From contig NC_015125.1 of the NCBI RefSeq assembly GCF_000202635.1, forward strand, positions 1,116,001 to 1,180,000: a stretch of 64,000 nt of DNA, given 5' to 3'. The notes under the pieces are model-generated. The model ran no database searches, was not told the origin of the DNA, and worked only from the letters and a program-made list of their open reading frames with translations. This document shows positions 1 through 8,753 of this stretch, one piece after another. Position 1 is the first letter of the stretch. Each line of letters begins with the position of its first letter. The position numbers were made by a program, and so were the translations under genes. The DNA is from Microbacterium testaceum StLB037 (GTDB lineage Bacteria > Actinomycetota > Actinomycetes > Actinomycetales > Microbacteriaceae).

Positions 1-119
1 AAGTACTGCTGCGGCAGGAACGACGCGCGCACGTCCCACACGCCCTGCTTCGCGCGCTCGAGATAGGTCGTGAGCCCGACGACCGGGGTCCCCTTCGGAT
101 CAGAGACGTTCGAAACCAC
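1..119 (-). CDS. PuuD-type gamma-glutamyl amide hydrolase, N-terminal fragment (cut by window edge)
   Basis: Only about 39 N-terminal residues lie in the window, read as VVSNVSDPKGTPVVGLTTYL followed by ERAKQGVWDVRASFLPQQYF. This matches the start of class I glutamine amidotransferase-fold gamma-glutamyl-GABA hydrolases (PuuD family), which open with a PVIGLTTYLE-like strand and a GVWD segment. The likely GTG start (complement of 117-119) lies inside the 3' end of the upstream ligase gene, so the two are probably translationally coupled. In this context it would release an amine-derived product from the gamma-glutamyl adduct made by the ligase. The catalytic Cys, His and Glu lie outside the window, so activity cannot be judged. 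Confidence 0.72.
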   Translation of the reverse strand, partial: MVSNVSDPKGTPVVGLTTYLERAKQGVWDVRASFLPQQY

Positions 120-1455
120 GCACCCGCTCCCAATCGGTCACGGCGGCATCGAAAGCTTCGACCTCGATGCGCGCCTGGTTGAGGTAATGCTCGACGACGT
201 CGTCGCCGAAAGCCGCGCGGGCGATCGTCGACTCGGAGAAGAGCTGCGCGGCCTCGCGCAGCGTCGTGGGCAGGGTGTCCACGCCGGAGGTGTAGGCGTT
301 GCCCGTCAGCGGCGCGGGGAGCGCGAGCTCGTTCTCGATGCCGTGGAGGCCGCCCGCGATGATCGCCGAGATCGCGAGGTACGGGTTGACGTCACCGCCC
401 GGAACGCGGTTCTCGACGCGCAGCGACGAGCCGTGCCCCACGACGCGCAGCGCGCAGGTGCGGTTGTCGACGCCCCACGCGATGCCCGTGGGGGCGAAGG
501 ATCCGAGGGCGAACCGCTTGTACGAGTTGATCGTGGGGGCGTACAGCAGCGTGAACTCGCGCAGGGTGGCGAGGATGCCGGCGATCCAGTGCTCCATGAG
601 GGGGCTGAAGCCGTGCTCGCCGTCGCCCGCCATGACGGCGGCACCGTCGTCGCCGCGGACGGAGAGGTGGATGTGGCAGCTGTTGCCCTCGCGCTCGTTG
701 AACTTCGCCATGAAGGTGAGCGACTTCCCGTGGCGGTCGGCGATCTCCTTCGCGCCGTTCTTGTAGATCGTGTGGTTGTCGGCCGTCTCGAGGGCCTCGG
801 CGTAGCGGAAGGCGATCTCCTGCTGGCCGAAGTTGCACTCCCCCTTCACGCCCTCGCAGTACATGCCCGCGCCGTCCATCCCGACGCGGATGTCGCGCAG
901 CAGCGGCTCCAACCGCGTGGTGGCGAGGAGGTTGTAGTCGACGTTGTAGTCGGTCGAGGCGCGCAGCCCCGTGTAGCCCTTGGACCACGCCTCGCGGAAC
1001 GAGTCGTCGAAGACGATGAACTCGAGCTCCGTCCCCGCGTACGCGGTGAGACCGCGCTCGGCAAGCCGAGCACGCTGGGCGTTCAGGATGCCACGCGGCG
1101 ACTGCGCGACGTGCTGGCGGTCATCCCACGCGAGGTCGGCCACGACGAGAGCGGTCCCCGGCTGCCAGGGGACGCGACGGAGCGTATCGAGATCGGGGAC
1201 GAGCAGCATGTCGCCGTACCCCTTGTCCCAGCTCGACATCGCGTAGCCGTCGACGGTGTTCAGGTCGACGTCGACCGAGAGCAGGTAATTGCACGCTTCG
1301 GCGCCGTGCGGCAGCACCTCGTCGCGCCAGAAGCGCGCGGCGACGCGCTTGCCGACGAGGCGTCCCTGCGCGTCGGGAAAAGCCACGATGACCGTGTCGA
1401 TCTCGCCGCTGTCGATCGCGGCATCCAATTCTGCGGTGGTGAGATTGCCCGCCAT
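100..1455 (-). CDS. Glutamine synthetase-like gamma-glutamyl-amine ligase (PuuA/GlnA4 type)
   Basis: A 451-aa type I glutamine synthetase-fold enzyme that would join glutamate to a small amine using ATP. Visible landmarks are GTELEF (about residue 140), the CEGVKGECNFGQQEI metal-binding segment (about 205), NSCHIHLS (about 262), the NSYKR loop (about 310) and RVENRVPGGDVNPYLA (about 350). It lacks the adenylylation-loop context of housekeeping GlnA and has the short, divergent N-terminus of catabolic paralogues. It is divergent from an ethanolamine-type permease and overlaps a PuuD-like hydrolase, so gamma-glutamyl-ethanolamide (GlnA4 of Streptomyces) or gamma-glutamyl-putrescine synthesis is the likely role. 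The substrate is inferred from context only. Confidence 0.87.
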   Translation of the reverse strand: MAGNLTTAELDAAIDSGEIDTVIVAFPDAQGRLVGKRVAARFWRDEVLPHGAEACNYLLSVDVDLNTVDGYAMSSWDKGYGDMLLVPDLDTLRRVPWQPGTALVVADLAWDDRQHVAQSPRGILNAQRARLAERGLTAYAGTELEFIVFDDSFREAWSKGYTGLRASTDYNVDYNLLATTRLEPLLRDIRVGMDGAGMYCEGVKGECNFGQQEIAFRYAEALETADNHTIYKNGAKEIADRHGKSLTFMAKFNEREGNSCHIHLSVRGDDGAAVMAGDGEHGFSPLMEHWIAGILATLREFTLLYAPTINSYKRFALGSFAPTGIAWGVDNRTCALRVVGHGSSLRVENRVPGGDVNPYLAISAIIAGGLHGIENELALPAPLTGNAYTSGVDTLPTTLREAAQLFSESTIARAAFGDDVVEHYLNQARIEVEAFDAAVTDWERVRGFERL

Positions 1456-1526
1456 GGTCTCCCTCTCGCGTGGTCGTCGTCCCCGCGTACGGAGGACGTA
1501 ACGAGGAACTTACACGCCAAAGGTAG

Positions 1527-1539
1527 ACAGGTCGACCAA
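1527..1539. promoter_or_regulatory. Candidate regulator palindrome between the ligase and permease genes
   Basis: The 146-bp divergent intergenic region holds GGTCGACC (perfect 8-bp palindrome) within ACAGGTCGACCAA. Many GntR/FadR-type operators have a TGGTC..GACCA core, so this could be a shared operator for both directions. No regulator gene is present nearby; this is a weak motif-based suggestion. Confidence 0.25.
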
Positions 1540-1601
1540 TAGAAGGCCATGATTTCCCGCAAGGCGAGCCCGCCGCCTGCCCGCATCCCTCTGGAGGTCT
1601 C

Positions 1602-3137
1602 ATGTCCACCTCGAGCAGTTCCCGCAAAAAGGTCGCCGGTGCCACCTATACGGCGACGGATTCCACCTACTTCGAGAAACGCACGCTGAAACGCTCGGCG
1701 GGCGTGTGGGGCCTGTGGGGCCTCGCCGTCGCCGCCGTCATCTCGGGTGACTTCTCGGGATGGAACTTCGGCATCGCCAACGCCGGCTTCGGCGGGATGC
1801 TGATCGCTTTCGTCGTGCTCGTGATCATGTACTACGGCCTGACCTTCTCGATCGGCGAGATGGCGGCCGCGATGCCGCACACCGGCGGCGCCTACTCGTT
1901 CGCCCGATCGGCGATGGGACCGTGGGGCGGTCTGGCGACGGGCCTCGCCGAGACCATCGAGTACGTCGCGACCACCGCCGTCGTCGTCTACTTCTCGGGT
2001 CAGTACGCCGACTCGGCGCTCGAACTGCTGACCGGGGTGAGCCTGCCCTCGTTCGTCTGGTGGATCATCCTCTACGCGATCTTCATCGGCCTCAACGCCG
2101 CCGGCGCGAACATCTCTTTCGGCTTCGCGATCGTCGTCTCGGTCATCTCCATCGGCATCATCGTGGTCTTCGGCATCATGTCCCTGGCCACCGGCGCCTT
2201 CGACTGGGGCTCGCTGTGGAACATCGTCCCCGACCCCGGCCAGTCCGAGTTCCTCCCGCACGGCGTCGGCGCGATCCTGCTCGCCCTCCCCTTCGCGATG
2301 TGGTTCTTCCTCGGCATCGAGGAGCTCCCGCTCGCGGCGGAAGAGTCGCACAACCCCGCTCGCGACATCCCCCGCGCCGGGCTCTGGGCGCGCGGCACCC
2401 TCATCGTCACCGGTCTCATCGTGCTGTTCCTCAACACCGGCGTCCTGGGGGCCGACGTGACCGGCTCGTCGGTGGAGCCCCTCCTCGACGGGTTCCGCGC
2501 GATGGTCGGCGATCAGGCCGCCGCTCTGCTGTCGCTCCTCGCGCTGATCGGCCTCCTGGCATCCCTCATGGGCATCATGTTCGCCTACGGGCGCAACATG
2601 TATTCGCTCTCTCGCGCCGGGTACTACCCGCGGTGGCTCTCGCTCACCGGCGCTCGCAAGACCCCGTGGGTCGCGCTCGTGTTCGGCGCCGTCCTCGGCT
2701 TCCTCGCCCTGGTGATCGTGCAGGCGGCGGGTGGCGATGCCAGCCCCGCCGGCGCGATCGTGCTGAACATCGCGGTGTGGGGCGCGGTGCTCGCGTACTT
2801 CCTGCAGATGGTCGCGTTCATCGTGCTGCGCAAGAAGTTCCCGAACGCCGTCCGGCCCTACAAGAGCCCGTGGGGTCTGTTCGGCGCCTACTCGGCCGCG
2901 ATCATCGCCGCGGTCGTCTTCTTCGGCCTGCTGCTGAACCCCGCCTACCTGCTCGCGATCGTCGCGATCATCGTGGTCTACGCCGTGATCTTCATCGCCT
3001 TCGCGGTCTACGGCCGGCACCGCCTCGTGCTCTCCCCCGAGGAGGAGTACGCCCTCTCCGGCGGCCTGCACGGCGACCCGCAGAAGGAGGGCTACGACGC
3101 CATGGAGGGCGAGGTGTTCGGAGACACCCGGTCCTGA
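1602..3137 (+). CDS. APC-superfamily amine/amino acid permease, ethanolamine permease type
   Basis: A 511-aa integral membrane protein with about 12 hydrophobic segments. The N-terminal signature SGDFSGWNFGIANAGFGGML followed by FSIGEMAAAMPHTGGAYSFAR is characteristic of the ethanolamine-permease (Eat) branch of the APC superfamily. The conserved helix with PFAMWFFLGIEELPLAAEE (about residue 235) is also present. The start has a good ribosome site (GGAGG, 7 nt upstream). It is divergent from the gamma-glutamyl-amine ligase, so it probably imports the amine that the ligase captures. The charged C-terminal tail (about 35 residues) is cytoplasmic. Substrate choice between ethanolamine and related amines is inferred. 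Confidence 0.85.
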   Translation: MSTSSSSRKKVAGATYTATDSTYFEKRTLKRSAGVWGLWGLAVAAVISGDFSGWNFGIANAGFGGMLIAFVVLVIMYYGLTFSIGEMAAAMPHTGGAYSFARSAMGPWGGLATGLAETIEYVATTAVVVYFSGQYADSALELLTGVSLPSFVWWIILYAIFIGLNAAGANISFGFAIVVSVISIGIIVVFGIMSLATGAFDWGSLWNIVPDPGQSEFLPHGVGAILLALPFAMWFFLGIEELPLAAEESHNPARDIPRAGLWARGTLIVTGLIVLFLNTGVLGADVTGSSVEPLLDGFRAMVGDQAAALLSLLALIGLLASLMGIMFAYGRNMYSLSRAGYYPRWLSLTGARKTPWVALVFGAVLGFLALVIVQAAGGDASPAGAIVLNIAVWGAVLAYFLQMVAFIVLRKKFPNAVRPYKSPWGLFGAYSAAIIAAVVFFGLLLNPAYLLAIVAIIVVYAVIFIAFAVYGRHRLVLSPEEEYALSGGLHGDPQKEGYDAMEGEVFGDTRS

Positions 3138-3145
3138 GAGACAGC

Positions 3146-3177
3146 AGAGGGGCGGATGTCATGGCATCCGCCCCTCT
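3146..3177. terminator. Bidirectional hairpin terminator
   Basis: A 13-bp perfect inverted repeat (AGAGGGGCGGATG / CATCCGCCCCTCT) with a 6-nt loop sits between the convergent permease (+) and DUF-type protein (-) genes. There is no long T-tract, as is usual in high-GC actinobacteria. Confidence 0.75.
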
Positions 3178-3195
3178 TCCCGTTCTCACGCAGCG

Positions 3196-3867
3196 TCACT
3201 GCAGGATGAACGACGCCGTTCCGGTGGACGGGATGCCACCGATCGAGACGCTGAGGTGGTAGGTCGCGCCGCCACCGGGGGCGAACGGACGCTCGCTGTC
3301 GCACGATCCGACCGAGGAGCGGGTGCGGTCCCAAGTGAGCGGGGCGGAGCTGGTGACCGTCTGCCCGGCCGCGAGGGTGACCTCCATGTCGCTCGGTTCC
3401 GACTGGCAATCGGTGGAGCGCCACCAGACATCGGAACCGCTGGTCACCGTGAACGACTGCGCGCTCGTGCCGACGTTCATCGTGCAGGGGTTCGCGCCGG
3501 AGTTCGTCAGCCGGATGGACAGCTGCGGATTCTCGCCCTGCGCGTACTCGCTCTTGTCGGAGAGCGCCTCGACCTTGATGTCGGCGGGAGTGCACTCCGC
3601 GGGGCCGTCGGACGTGCTCGCCGTGGGACTCGGCGCGGGGGTGGTCGGCGCATCCGACGGGGGCGCGTCGGAGGCTGCGGTCGACGGCGCGGGCGCGCTG
3701 ACGACGGGCGCGGGGGCGGTGTCGCCGGCGGGAGCGGATCGCCAGGGCGGAGCCGCGACGAGCCATACGACGAGGCCGATCACGACAAGCGCGAGAAGCG
3801 CGGCGGCGAGACGGCGTCGACGGTAGACCGCCGGGGACTGCCTCCGCCTGCGGGGGGCATCGGTCAT
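3196..3867 (-). CDS. Membrane-anchored/secreted hypothetical protein with Pro/Ala/Thr linker
   Basis: A 223-aa protein of no firmly recognised family. A basic N-terminus (RRRRQ...YRRRRL) precedes one hydrophobic helix at about residues 22-41, then a low-complexity Ala/Pro/Ser/Thr spacer (about 45-90). A C-terminal beta-rich domain (about 91-223) carries four cysteines (AECTPAD, NPCTMN, TDCQSE, GSCDSE) that could form two disulfides outside the cell. The topology suggests a wall-spanning anchor presenting an immunoglobulin-like domain. It is followed on the same strand by no close partner and ends against the permease terminator. Confidence 0.7.
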   Translation of the reverse strand: MTDAPRRRRQSPAVYRRRRLAAALLALVVIGLVVWLVAAPPWRSAPAGDTAPAPVVSAPAPSTAASDAPPSDAPTTPAPSPTASTSDGPAECTPADIKVEALSDKSEYAQGENPQLSIRLTNSGANPCTMNVGTSAQSFTVTSGSDVWWRSTDCQSEPSDMEVTLAAGQTVTSSAPLTWDRTRSSVGSCDSERPFAPGGGATYHLSVSIGGIPSTGTASFILQ

Positions 3868-3913
3868 CGTTCCAGCGTAGGCGGCCTCGCTGTGCGCTCA
3901 GCCCACGGCGCGC

Positions 3914-4423
3914 TCAGAGGTGCTTGAGCATCCGCGTGTTGCCGAGGGTGTTGGGCTTCACGTGCGCGAGGTCGAGGAACTCCGCGACACCCTCGTCGGG
4001 GCTGCGGACGAGTTGCGAATAGACGTCGGGGTCGACGACCTGCTCGCCGATCTCCGCGAAGCCGCGGCGAGTGAAGAAATCGACTTCGAACGTCAGGCAG
4101 AACAGCCGGCTCACGCCGAGCTCTCGCGCGCGCTGTTCGAGATTCTCGACGATCGCCCGGCCCACGCCGTGGTGCAGCCAGTCGTCGTGCACGATGAGGG
4201 TGCGGATCTCGCCGAGATCCTCCCACATCACGTGGAGGGCACCGCAGCCGATGACGACGCCGTCCGCCTCGGCGACGACGAACTGCTGCACCGAGCCGTA
4301 GAGCACGACCAGGTCTTTGCCGAGCAGGATGCGCTTCTGCACGAACGGCTCGAGGAGTTCGTGGATGCGGCGGACGTCGGCGGTTCCGGCGGGGCGGACG
4401 ACGAACGGCGCGGATGAGGTCAT
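3914..4423 (-). CDS. argA: Amino-acid N-acetyltransferase (N-acetylglutamate synthase), GNAT type
   Basis: A 169-aa single GNAT domain. It closely follows the short actinobacterial N-acetylglutamate synthase exemplified by Mycobacterium tuberculosis Rv2747: RILLGKDLVVLY near the N-terminus, GCGALHVMWEDLGEIRTL (acetyl-CoA binding strand region), GVGRAIVE (pyrophosphate loop) and the family-specific C-terminus FLDLAHVKPNTLGNTRML. It should catalyse the first step of arginine synthesis from acetyl-CoA and glutamate. The start at ATG 4423 (MTSSAPF) is chosen because the upstream in-frame residues overlap the clpC terminator. No other arg genes are nearby. Confidence 0.85.
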   Translation of the reverse strand: MTSSAPFVVRPAGTADVRRIHELLEPFVQKRILLGKDLVVLYGSVQQFVVAEADGVVIGCGALHVMWEDLGEIRTLIVHDDWLHHGVGRAIVENLEQRARELGVSRLFCLTFEVDFFTRRGFAEIGEQVVDPDVYSQLVRSPDEGVAEFLDLAHVKPNTLGNTRMLKHL

Positions 4424-4448
4424 TCGACCAGCGTACGCCGCAACGACG

Positions 4449-4482
4449 GAGGGGCCCGGATGCCATGGCATCCGGGCCCCTC
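4449..4482. terminator. Strong hairpin terminator downstream of clpC
   Basis: A 16-bp perfect inverted repeat (GAGGGGCCCGGATGCC / GGCATCCGGGCCCCTC) with a 2-nt loop lies between the clpC stop and the argA start, both on the minus strand. Confidence 0.75.
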
Positions 4483-4495
4483 GTTCGCTATGCGA

Positions 4496-7021
4496 TCAGC
4501 TGCCCGCGAGCGTGTCGGGGGTCGCGGCGATCTCGCCGGCCGTTCCGACACCGATCGCGACCTTCTCGCCACGGGGGCTGGTCTCGAACGAGAACTGACC
4601 GTTCTCGACGCCGACCTTGACGTGGTCGCCCGACTCGAGCTCGCCGTGCAGGATCTTCTCGCTGAGACGGTCCTCGACCTCGCGCTGCATGGCACGGCGC
4701 AGGGGACGGGCACCGAGCGTCGGGTCGAACCCGATCTCGATGAGCTTGTCCTTGGCGTCGTCCGACAGCTCGACGGTCATGTCGCGGTCGAGCAGGCGAT
4801 CGGCCAGGCGCTTCACGAACAGGCCGACGATCTGACGGAGCTCGTCCTTGTTCAGCTGCGGGAAGACGATGACGTCGTCGACGCGGTTGAGGAACTCGGG
4901 CTTGAAGTGGCGCTTGAGCTCCTCGTCGACCTTGCCCTTCATCCGCTCGTACGAGGTCTGCGCACTGCCCTCGACCTGGAAGCCGACCGGACCACCGGCG
5001 ATGGCCGACGAACCGAGGTTCGTGGTCATGATGATGACGGTGTTCTTGAAGTCGATGACGCGGCCCTGACCGTCGGTCAGGCGTCCCTCTTCGAGGATCT
5101 GCAGCAACGAGTTGAAGATGTCGGGGTGGGCCTTCTCGATCTCGTCGAAGAGCACGACCGAGAACGGCTTGCGGCGCACCTTCTCGGTGAGCTGGCCGCC
5201 CTCTTCGAACCCGACGAATCCGGGAGGGGCACCGAACAGACGCGAGACGGTGTGCTTCTCACCGAACTCCGACATGTCGAGGGAGATCAGCGCGCCCTCG
5301 TCATCGAAGAGGAACTCGGCGAGCGCCTTGGCGAGCTCGGTCTTTCCGACACCGGTCGGGCCGGCGAAGATGAACGAGCCGGAGGGGCGCTTGGGGTCCT
5401 TGAGGCCCGCGCGCTGGCGACGGATCGTGCGCGAGAGGGCCGCGATCGCCTCTTCCTGGCCGATGACCCGCTGGTGCAGGGTCTTCTCCATGAACATGAG
5501 GCGGCTGGACTCCTCCTCGGTGAGCTTGAACACCGGGATGCCGGTCGCCTGGGCGAGCACCTCGGCGATCAGGCCCTCGTCGACCACCGCGTGGGAGGCG
5601 ACGTCGCCCGAGCGCCACTGCTTCTCGAGGCGGAGACGCTCGGCGAGGAGCGACTTCTCCTCGTCGCGCAGGGATGCCGCCTTCTCGAAGTCCTGCTCCT
5701 CGGAGGCCTGCTCCTTCTGCTCGCGGACCTTGGCGATCTTCTCGTCGAACTCGCGCAGCTCCGGCGGCGACGACAGGATCGACAGGCGCAGGCGGGCGCC
5801 GGCCTCGTCGATCAGGTCGATGGCCTTGTCGGGCAGGAACCGGTCGCTGATGTAACGGTCGGCGAGGTTCGCCGCGGCCACGATCGCACCGTCGGTGATC
5901 TGCACCTTGTGGTGCGCCTCGTAGCGGTCGCGCAGCCCCTTCAGGATGTTGATCGCGTGGGGCAGGCTCGGCTCGGCCACCTGGATCGGCTGGAAGCGGC
6001 GCTCGAGAGCGGCATCCTTCTCGAAGTGCTTGCGGTACTCGTCCAGCGTGGTGGCGCCGATCGTCTGGAGCTCACCGCGCGCGAGGAGGGGCTTGAGGAT
6101 GGATGCCGCGTCGATCGCACCCTCGGCGGCACCGGCACCCACGAGGGTGTGGATCTCGTCGATGAAGACGATGATGTCGCCGCGGGTGCGGATCTCCTTG
6201 GTGACCTTCTTCAGTCGCTCCTCGAAGTCACCGCGGTAGCGGGAACCGGCGATGAGCGAGCCGAGGTCGAGCGAGTAGACCTGCTTGTCCTTGAGCGTCT
6301 CGGGCACGTCGCCCTTGACGATGGCCTGCGCGAGGCCCTCGACGACCGCCGTCTTTCCGACACCGGGCTCGCCGATGAGGACGGGGTTGTTCTTGGAGCG
6401 GCGCGACAGGATCTGCATCACGCGCTCGATCTCCTTCTCGCGCCCGATGACGGGGTCGAGCTTGTTGTCGCGCGCGGCCTGCGTGAGGTTGCGGCCGAAC
6501 TGGTCGAGCACGGCCGACCCGCCCTGGGCGGCTCCCTGGCTCTGCTCGCCGGCACCGGATGCCACGCCCGCGGGCTCCTTGCCCTGGTAGCCCGAGAGCA
6601 GCTGGATGACCTGCTGGCGCACCTTGTTGAGGTCGGCGCCGAGCTTCACGAGCACCTGGGCCGCGACGCCCTCACCCTCGCGGATGAGGCCGAGGAGGAT
6701 GTGCTCCGTGCCGATGTAGTTGTGGCCGAGCTGCAGCGCTTCGCGCAGCGACAGCTCGAGCACCTTCTTCGCGCGCGGCGTGAAGGGGATGTGGCCGGTC
6801 GGCTGCTGCTGACCCTGGCCGATGATGTCCTGCACCTGCTCGCGCACGGCGTCGAGCGAGATGCCGAGCGACTCGAGCGCCTTCGCAGCGACACCCTCGC
6901 CCTCGTGGATCAGCCCGAGCAGGATGTGCTCGGTGCCGATGTAGTTGTGGTTGAGCATCTTCGCCTCTTCTTGGGCGAGGACGACCACACGACGGGCACG
7001 GTCGGTGAATCTCTCGAACAT
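4496..7021 (-). CDS. clpC: ATP-dependent Clp protease ATPase subunit ClpC
   Basis: An 841-aa Hsp100 unfoldase. Two N-domain repeats ([14 protein letters not shown], twice within the first 110 residues) are followed by AAA+ module 1 (Walker [11 protein letters not shown], Walker [10 protein letters not shown]), the UVR/middle coiled coil ([25 protein letters not shown]) and AAA+ module 2 ([23 protein letters not shown]). It delivers substrates to ClpP. ATG 7021 is chosen because [20 protein letters not shown] is the invariant ClpC start and is preceded by GGAGG. The longer reading frame upstream is untranslated leader. It is monocistronic here, ending at a strong hairpin. Confidence 0.97.
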   Translation of the reverse strand: MFERFTDRARRVVVLAQEEAKMLNHNYIGTEHILLGLIHEGEGVAAKALESLGISLDAVREQVQDIIGQGQQQPTGHIPFTPRAKKVLELSLREALQLGHNYIGTEHILLGLIREGEGVAAQVLVKLGADLNKVRQQVIQLLSGYQGKEPAGVASGAGEQSQGAAQGGSAVLDQFGRNLTQAARDNKLDPVIGREKEIERVMQILSRRSKNNPVLIGEPGVGKTAVVEGLAQAIVKGDVPETLKDKQVYSLDLGSLIAGSRYRGDFEERLKKVTKEIRTRGDIIVFIDEIHTLVGAGAAEGAIDAASILKPLLARGELQTIGATTLDEYRKHFEKDAALERRFQPIQVAEPSLPHAINILKGLRDRYEAHHKVQITDGAIVAAANLADRYISDRFLPDKAIDLIDEAGARLRLSILSSPPELREFDEKIAKVREQKEQASEEQDFEKAASLRDEEKSLLAERLRLEKQWRSGDVASHAVVDEGLIAEVLAQATGIPVFKLTEEESSRLMFMEKTLHQRVIGQEEAIAALSRTIRRQRAGLKDPKRPSGSFIFAGPTGVGKTELAKALAEFLFDDEGALISLDMSEFGEKHTVSRLFGAPPGFVGFEEGGQLTEKVRRKPFSVVLFDEIEKAHPDIFNSLLQILEEGRLTDGQGRVIDFKNTVIIMTTNLGSSAIAGGPVGFQVEGSAQTSYERMKGKVDEELKRHFKPEFLNRVDDVIVFPQLNKDELRQIVGLFVKRLADRLLDRDMTVELSDDAKDKLIEIGFDPTLGARPLRRAMQREVEDRLSEKILHGELESGDHVKVGVENGQFSFETSPRGEKVAIGVGTAGEIAATPDTLAGS

Positions 7022-7152
7022 CTCAGTCCCTCCAGAAATGGGCTGACAGGCACGCCTCCGCGCGCCGTACATCGAGAGTAACCAGCGGCCGGAGGCCAGA
7101 GCCCCGTGTTCGCCGTGGGCATACCGTCACGACGATCGGTCTTGCGGAACCC

Positions 7153-7205
7153 ATCGATAGTCGTTACTTTATCGACTACCGATAACAACGATCATCGATA
7201 AGGAG
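7153..7205 (+). promoter_or_regulatory. CGATA-repeat operator/promoter region of the DUF2975-XRE operon
   Basis: An unusually AT-rich stretch just before the operon contains CGATA at 7155-7159, 7180-7184 and 7196-7200 and its complement TATCG at 7170-7174. The first pair forms an inverted repeat with 10-nt spacing, and the TATCG-CGATA pair forms a tighter one with 5-nt spacing. The last copy abuts the AAGGAG ribosome site (7200-7205). The arrangement fits binding of a dimeric repressor, possibly the XRE protein encoded third in the operon. The regulator assignment is inferred. Confidence 0.45.
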
Positions 7206-7210
7206 TTGTC

Positions 7211-7837
7211 ATGATCTCCCCCCGTCCGACCTCCCGGGTCCTCTCCCGCGGCGACACCGCATCGTTCTGGTTCTTCGTCGTGGCAGGCGTCGCGATCGCC
7301 ATCTGGGCCGTGGTCCGGAGCATCGCGAACATCGTGGCCGCCGTCCCCAACCAGAATGTGCGCGTCGCCGCACCCTTCCTCGACACCGTCGTGCAGGCCC
7401 CTCTCGGGCCGGACGGCGCTCCCGTCCCCGTCGAGCTGACCGGGGGTGTGATCACGGCCCCCTCGCTCCCGCCCGCATCGCTGGGAGCGCTCTTCATCGC
7501 GGAGGGGCTGTTCGCCGCGGTCGTGGTCACCGTCGTCGCCCTGTTGCTGCTGCTGACCGCGGACATCCTCCGCGGGCGCATCTTCAGCCGCCGCAACACG
7601 GGTCTCGTCTCGGCAGCCGGCATCGTGACCCTCGTCGGGGTCGCCGGCGTGCCGTTCTTCCAGAACATGATCGCCAACGGCGCGATCGCCTGGCTCTCGG
7701 ATCGCACGTACGACCGCGGTGACGTGCAGTTGATCGATCTGCCCTCCCTGATCGGCGTCGCCTTCGTCGCGGGCCTCGCGGGCACCGTCTTCGCCGTGGG
7801 CGACCGCCTGCAGCGCGACACGGACGGGCTCGTCTGA
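7211..7837 (+). CDS. DUF2975-like multi-pass membrane protein (first paralogue)
   Basis: A 208-aa protein with about four hydrophobic helices (near residues 20-42, 95-118, 130-150 and 182-202) and an extracytoplasmic loop between the first two. It ends in GDRLQRDTDGLV, almost the same as the end of the next protein (GTRLQRDTEGLV), so the two arose by tandem duplication. DUF2975 proteins are usually encoded with a small XRE/YozG-type regulator, exactly as here. Function is unknown. The ribosome site AAGGAG lies 5 nt upstream, and the stop overlaps the next start by one base (TGATG). Confidence 0.7.
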   Translation: MISPRPTSRVLSRGDTASFWFFVVAGVAIAIWAVVRSIANIVAAVPNQNVRVAAPFLDTVVQAPLGPDGAPVPVELTGGVITAPSLPPASLGALFIAEGLFAAVVVTVVALLLLLTADILRGRIFSRRNTGLVSAAGIVTLVGVAGVPFFQNMIANGAIAWLSDRTYDRGDVQLIDLPSLIGVAFVAGLAGTVFAVGDRLQRDTDGLV

Positions 7838-8451
7838 TGACGAACCCGTCCTGGGTGTCGGCCCGCATGGAGCGCGGCACCGTCCTGCTGTTCGTCGCCG
7901 CCGGACTCGTGATGGGCTTCGCGCTCACCCTCCCCGCGATCCGTTCGGCCGTCGACATCGCCGGCGGAAGCGCGACCATCAGCCTCCTGACCGAGGCTGA
8001 CGTGCCCCGGACAGCGGGCGCGGAGGGGGCCACCCTCGCGTCCGCGACGTTCGACTCGGCGCGTGTCGTGGCCGAGGGGCTGAGCGGGCAGGCCCGCGCC
8101 CTCCTCGTCTCCGGTGCGGCGTTCAGCGCGCTGACGACGCTGCTGACCGTGAGCGCGGTGGTGCTCTTCTTCCTCCTGCTGATGTGGCGCCGCCCGTTCC
8201 ACCGCGCCCTCATCACCGCCACCCAGGTCGCGGGAGCCGCTCTGCTGATCGGCGGCATCCTCTCCGCGGGACTCGGGGGCTTGGGCCGGATGATGGCGGC
8301 GGATGAGCTGAACCCGGCGGCGGGAGGGGTCTTCGTGATCGGCTTCTCCTTCGATCCGGTCTGGATGCTCGTCGGACTCGGCGTCCTCGCCCTCTCCGTC
8401 GTCTTCACCTACGGCACCCGCCTGCAGCGCGACACGGAGGGCCTCGTATGA
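7837..8451 (+). CDS. DUF2975-like multi-pass membrane protein (second paralogue)
   Basis: A 204-aa paralogue of the preceding protein with the same layout: TM1 at about 13-35, an extracytoplasmic loop of about 60 residues, then three helices (about 92-115, 124-146, 168-190). The C-terminal motif TRLQRDTEGLV is shared. It overlaps the upstream gene by 1 nt and the downstream XRE gene by 4 nt (ATGA), so all three should be made from one transcript in coordinated amounts. No catalytic motif is visible; a membrane sensor or bacteriocin-immunity-like role is possible but unproven. Confidence 0.7.
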   Translation: MTNPSWVSARMERGTVLLFVAAGLVMGFALTLPAIRSAVDIAGGSATISLLTEADVPRTAGAEGATLASATFDSARVVAEGLSGQARALLVSGAAFSALTTLLTVSAVVLFFLLLMWRRPFHRALITATQVAGAALLIGGILSAGLGGLGRMMAADELNPAAGGVFVIGFSFDPVWMLVGLGVLALSVVFTYGTRLQRDTEGLV

Positions 8452-8678
8452 GCCCTGCGGCCGACGACGAACCGACCGGTATCCACTGCCGCCTCGACGA
8501 ACTCCTCGAGGCACGTGGCATGACGCTCACCCGCCTCAGCGAGATCGTGGGCGTCTCGGTGGTGAACCTCTCGGTGCTCAAGAACGATCGCGCCCGCGCG
8601 ATCCGCTACTCGACCCTCTCGGCGATCTGCCGGGCGCTGGAGTGCGAGGTCGGCGACCTGCTCGTGATCGCGCACTGA
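8448..8678 (+). CDS. Small XRE-family (YozG-like) transcriptional regulator
   Basis: A 76-aa protein made almost entirely of a Cro/C1-type helix-turn-helix. LDELLEARGMTLTRLSEIVG and VSVVNLSVLKNDRARAIRYS form the HTH, and LSAICRALECEVGDLLVI is the conserved end of the fold. Small regulators of this type are the standard partners of DUF2975 membrane proteins. It probably binds the CGATA repeats upstream of the operon. Start ATG 8448 overlaps the previous stop. Confidence 0.85.
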   Translation: MSPAADDEPTGIHCRLDELLEARGMTLTRLSEIVGVSVVNLSVLKNDRARAIRYSTLSAICRALECEVGDLLVIAH

Positions 8679-8687
8679 GTCCGCGCG

Positions 8688-8710
8688 GGTCCGCCCGGCC
8701 CGGGCGGACC
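8688..8710. terminator. Hairpin terminator after the DUF2975-XRE operon
   Basis: An 11-bp perfect inverted repeat (GGTCCGCCCGG / CCGGGCGGACC) with a one-base centre lies 10 nt after the XRE stop, between convergent genes. A second GC-rich hairpin (CGGTGAGCGC ... GCGCTCACCG) follows. Confidence 0.65.
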
Positions 8711-8753
8711 GCGGTGAGCGCGGGCCGCGGGGCGGCGCTCACCGCGCGTCGGC

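Noticed and set aside
70..1542. Long plus-strand open frame opposite the glutamine synthetase-like gene
   Set aside because: It is the antisense shadow of a clear enzyme gene; its composition (Val, Arg, Glu, Asp, Gly) is typical of reverse frames in high-GC DNA.
4460..7081. 873-aa plus-strand open frame opposite clpC
   Set aside because: Antisense shadow of a highly conserved gene; repetitive LEDGVELDL-like composition and no domain.
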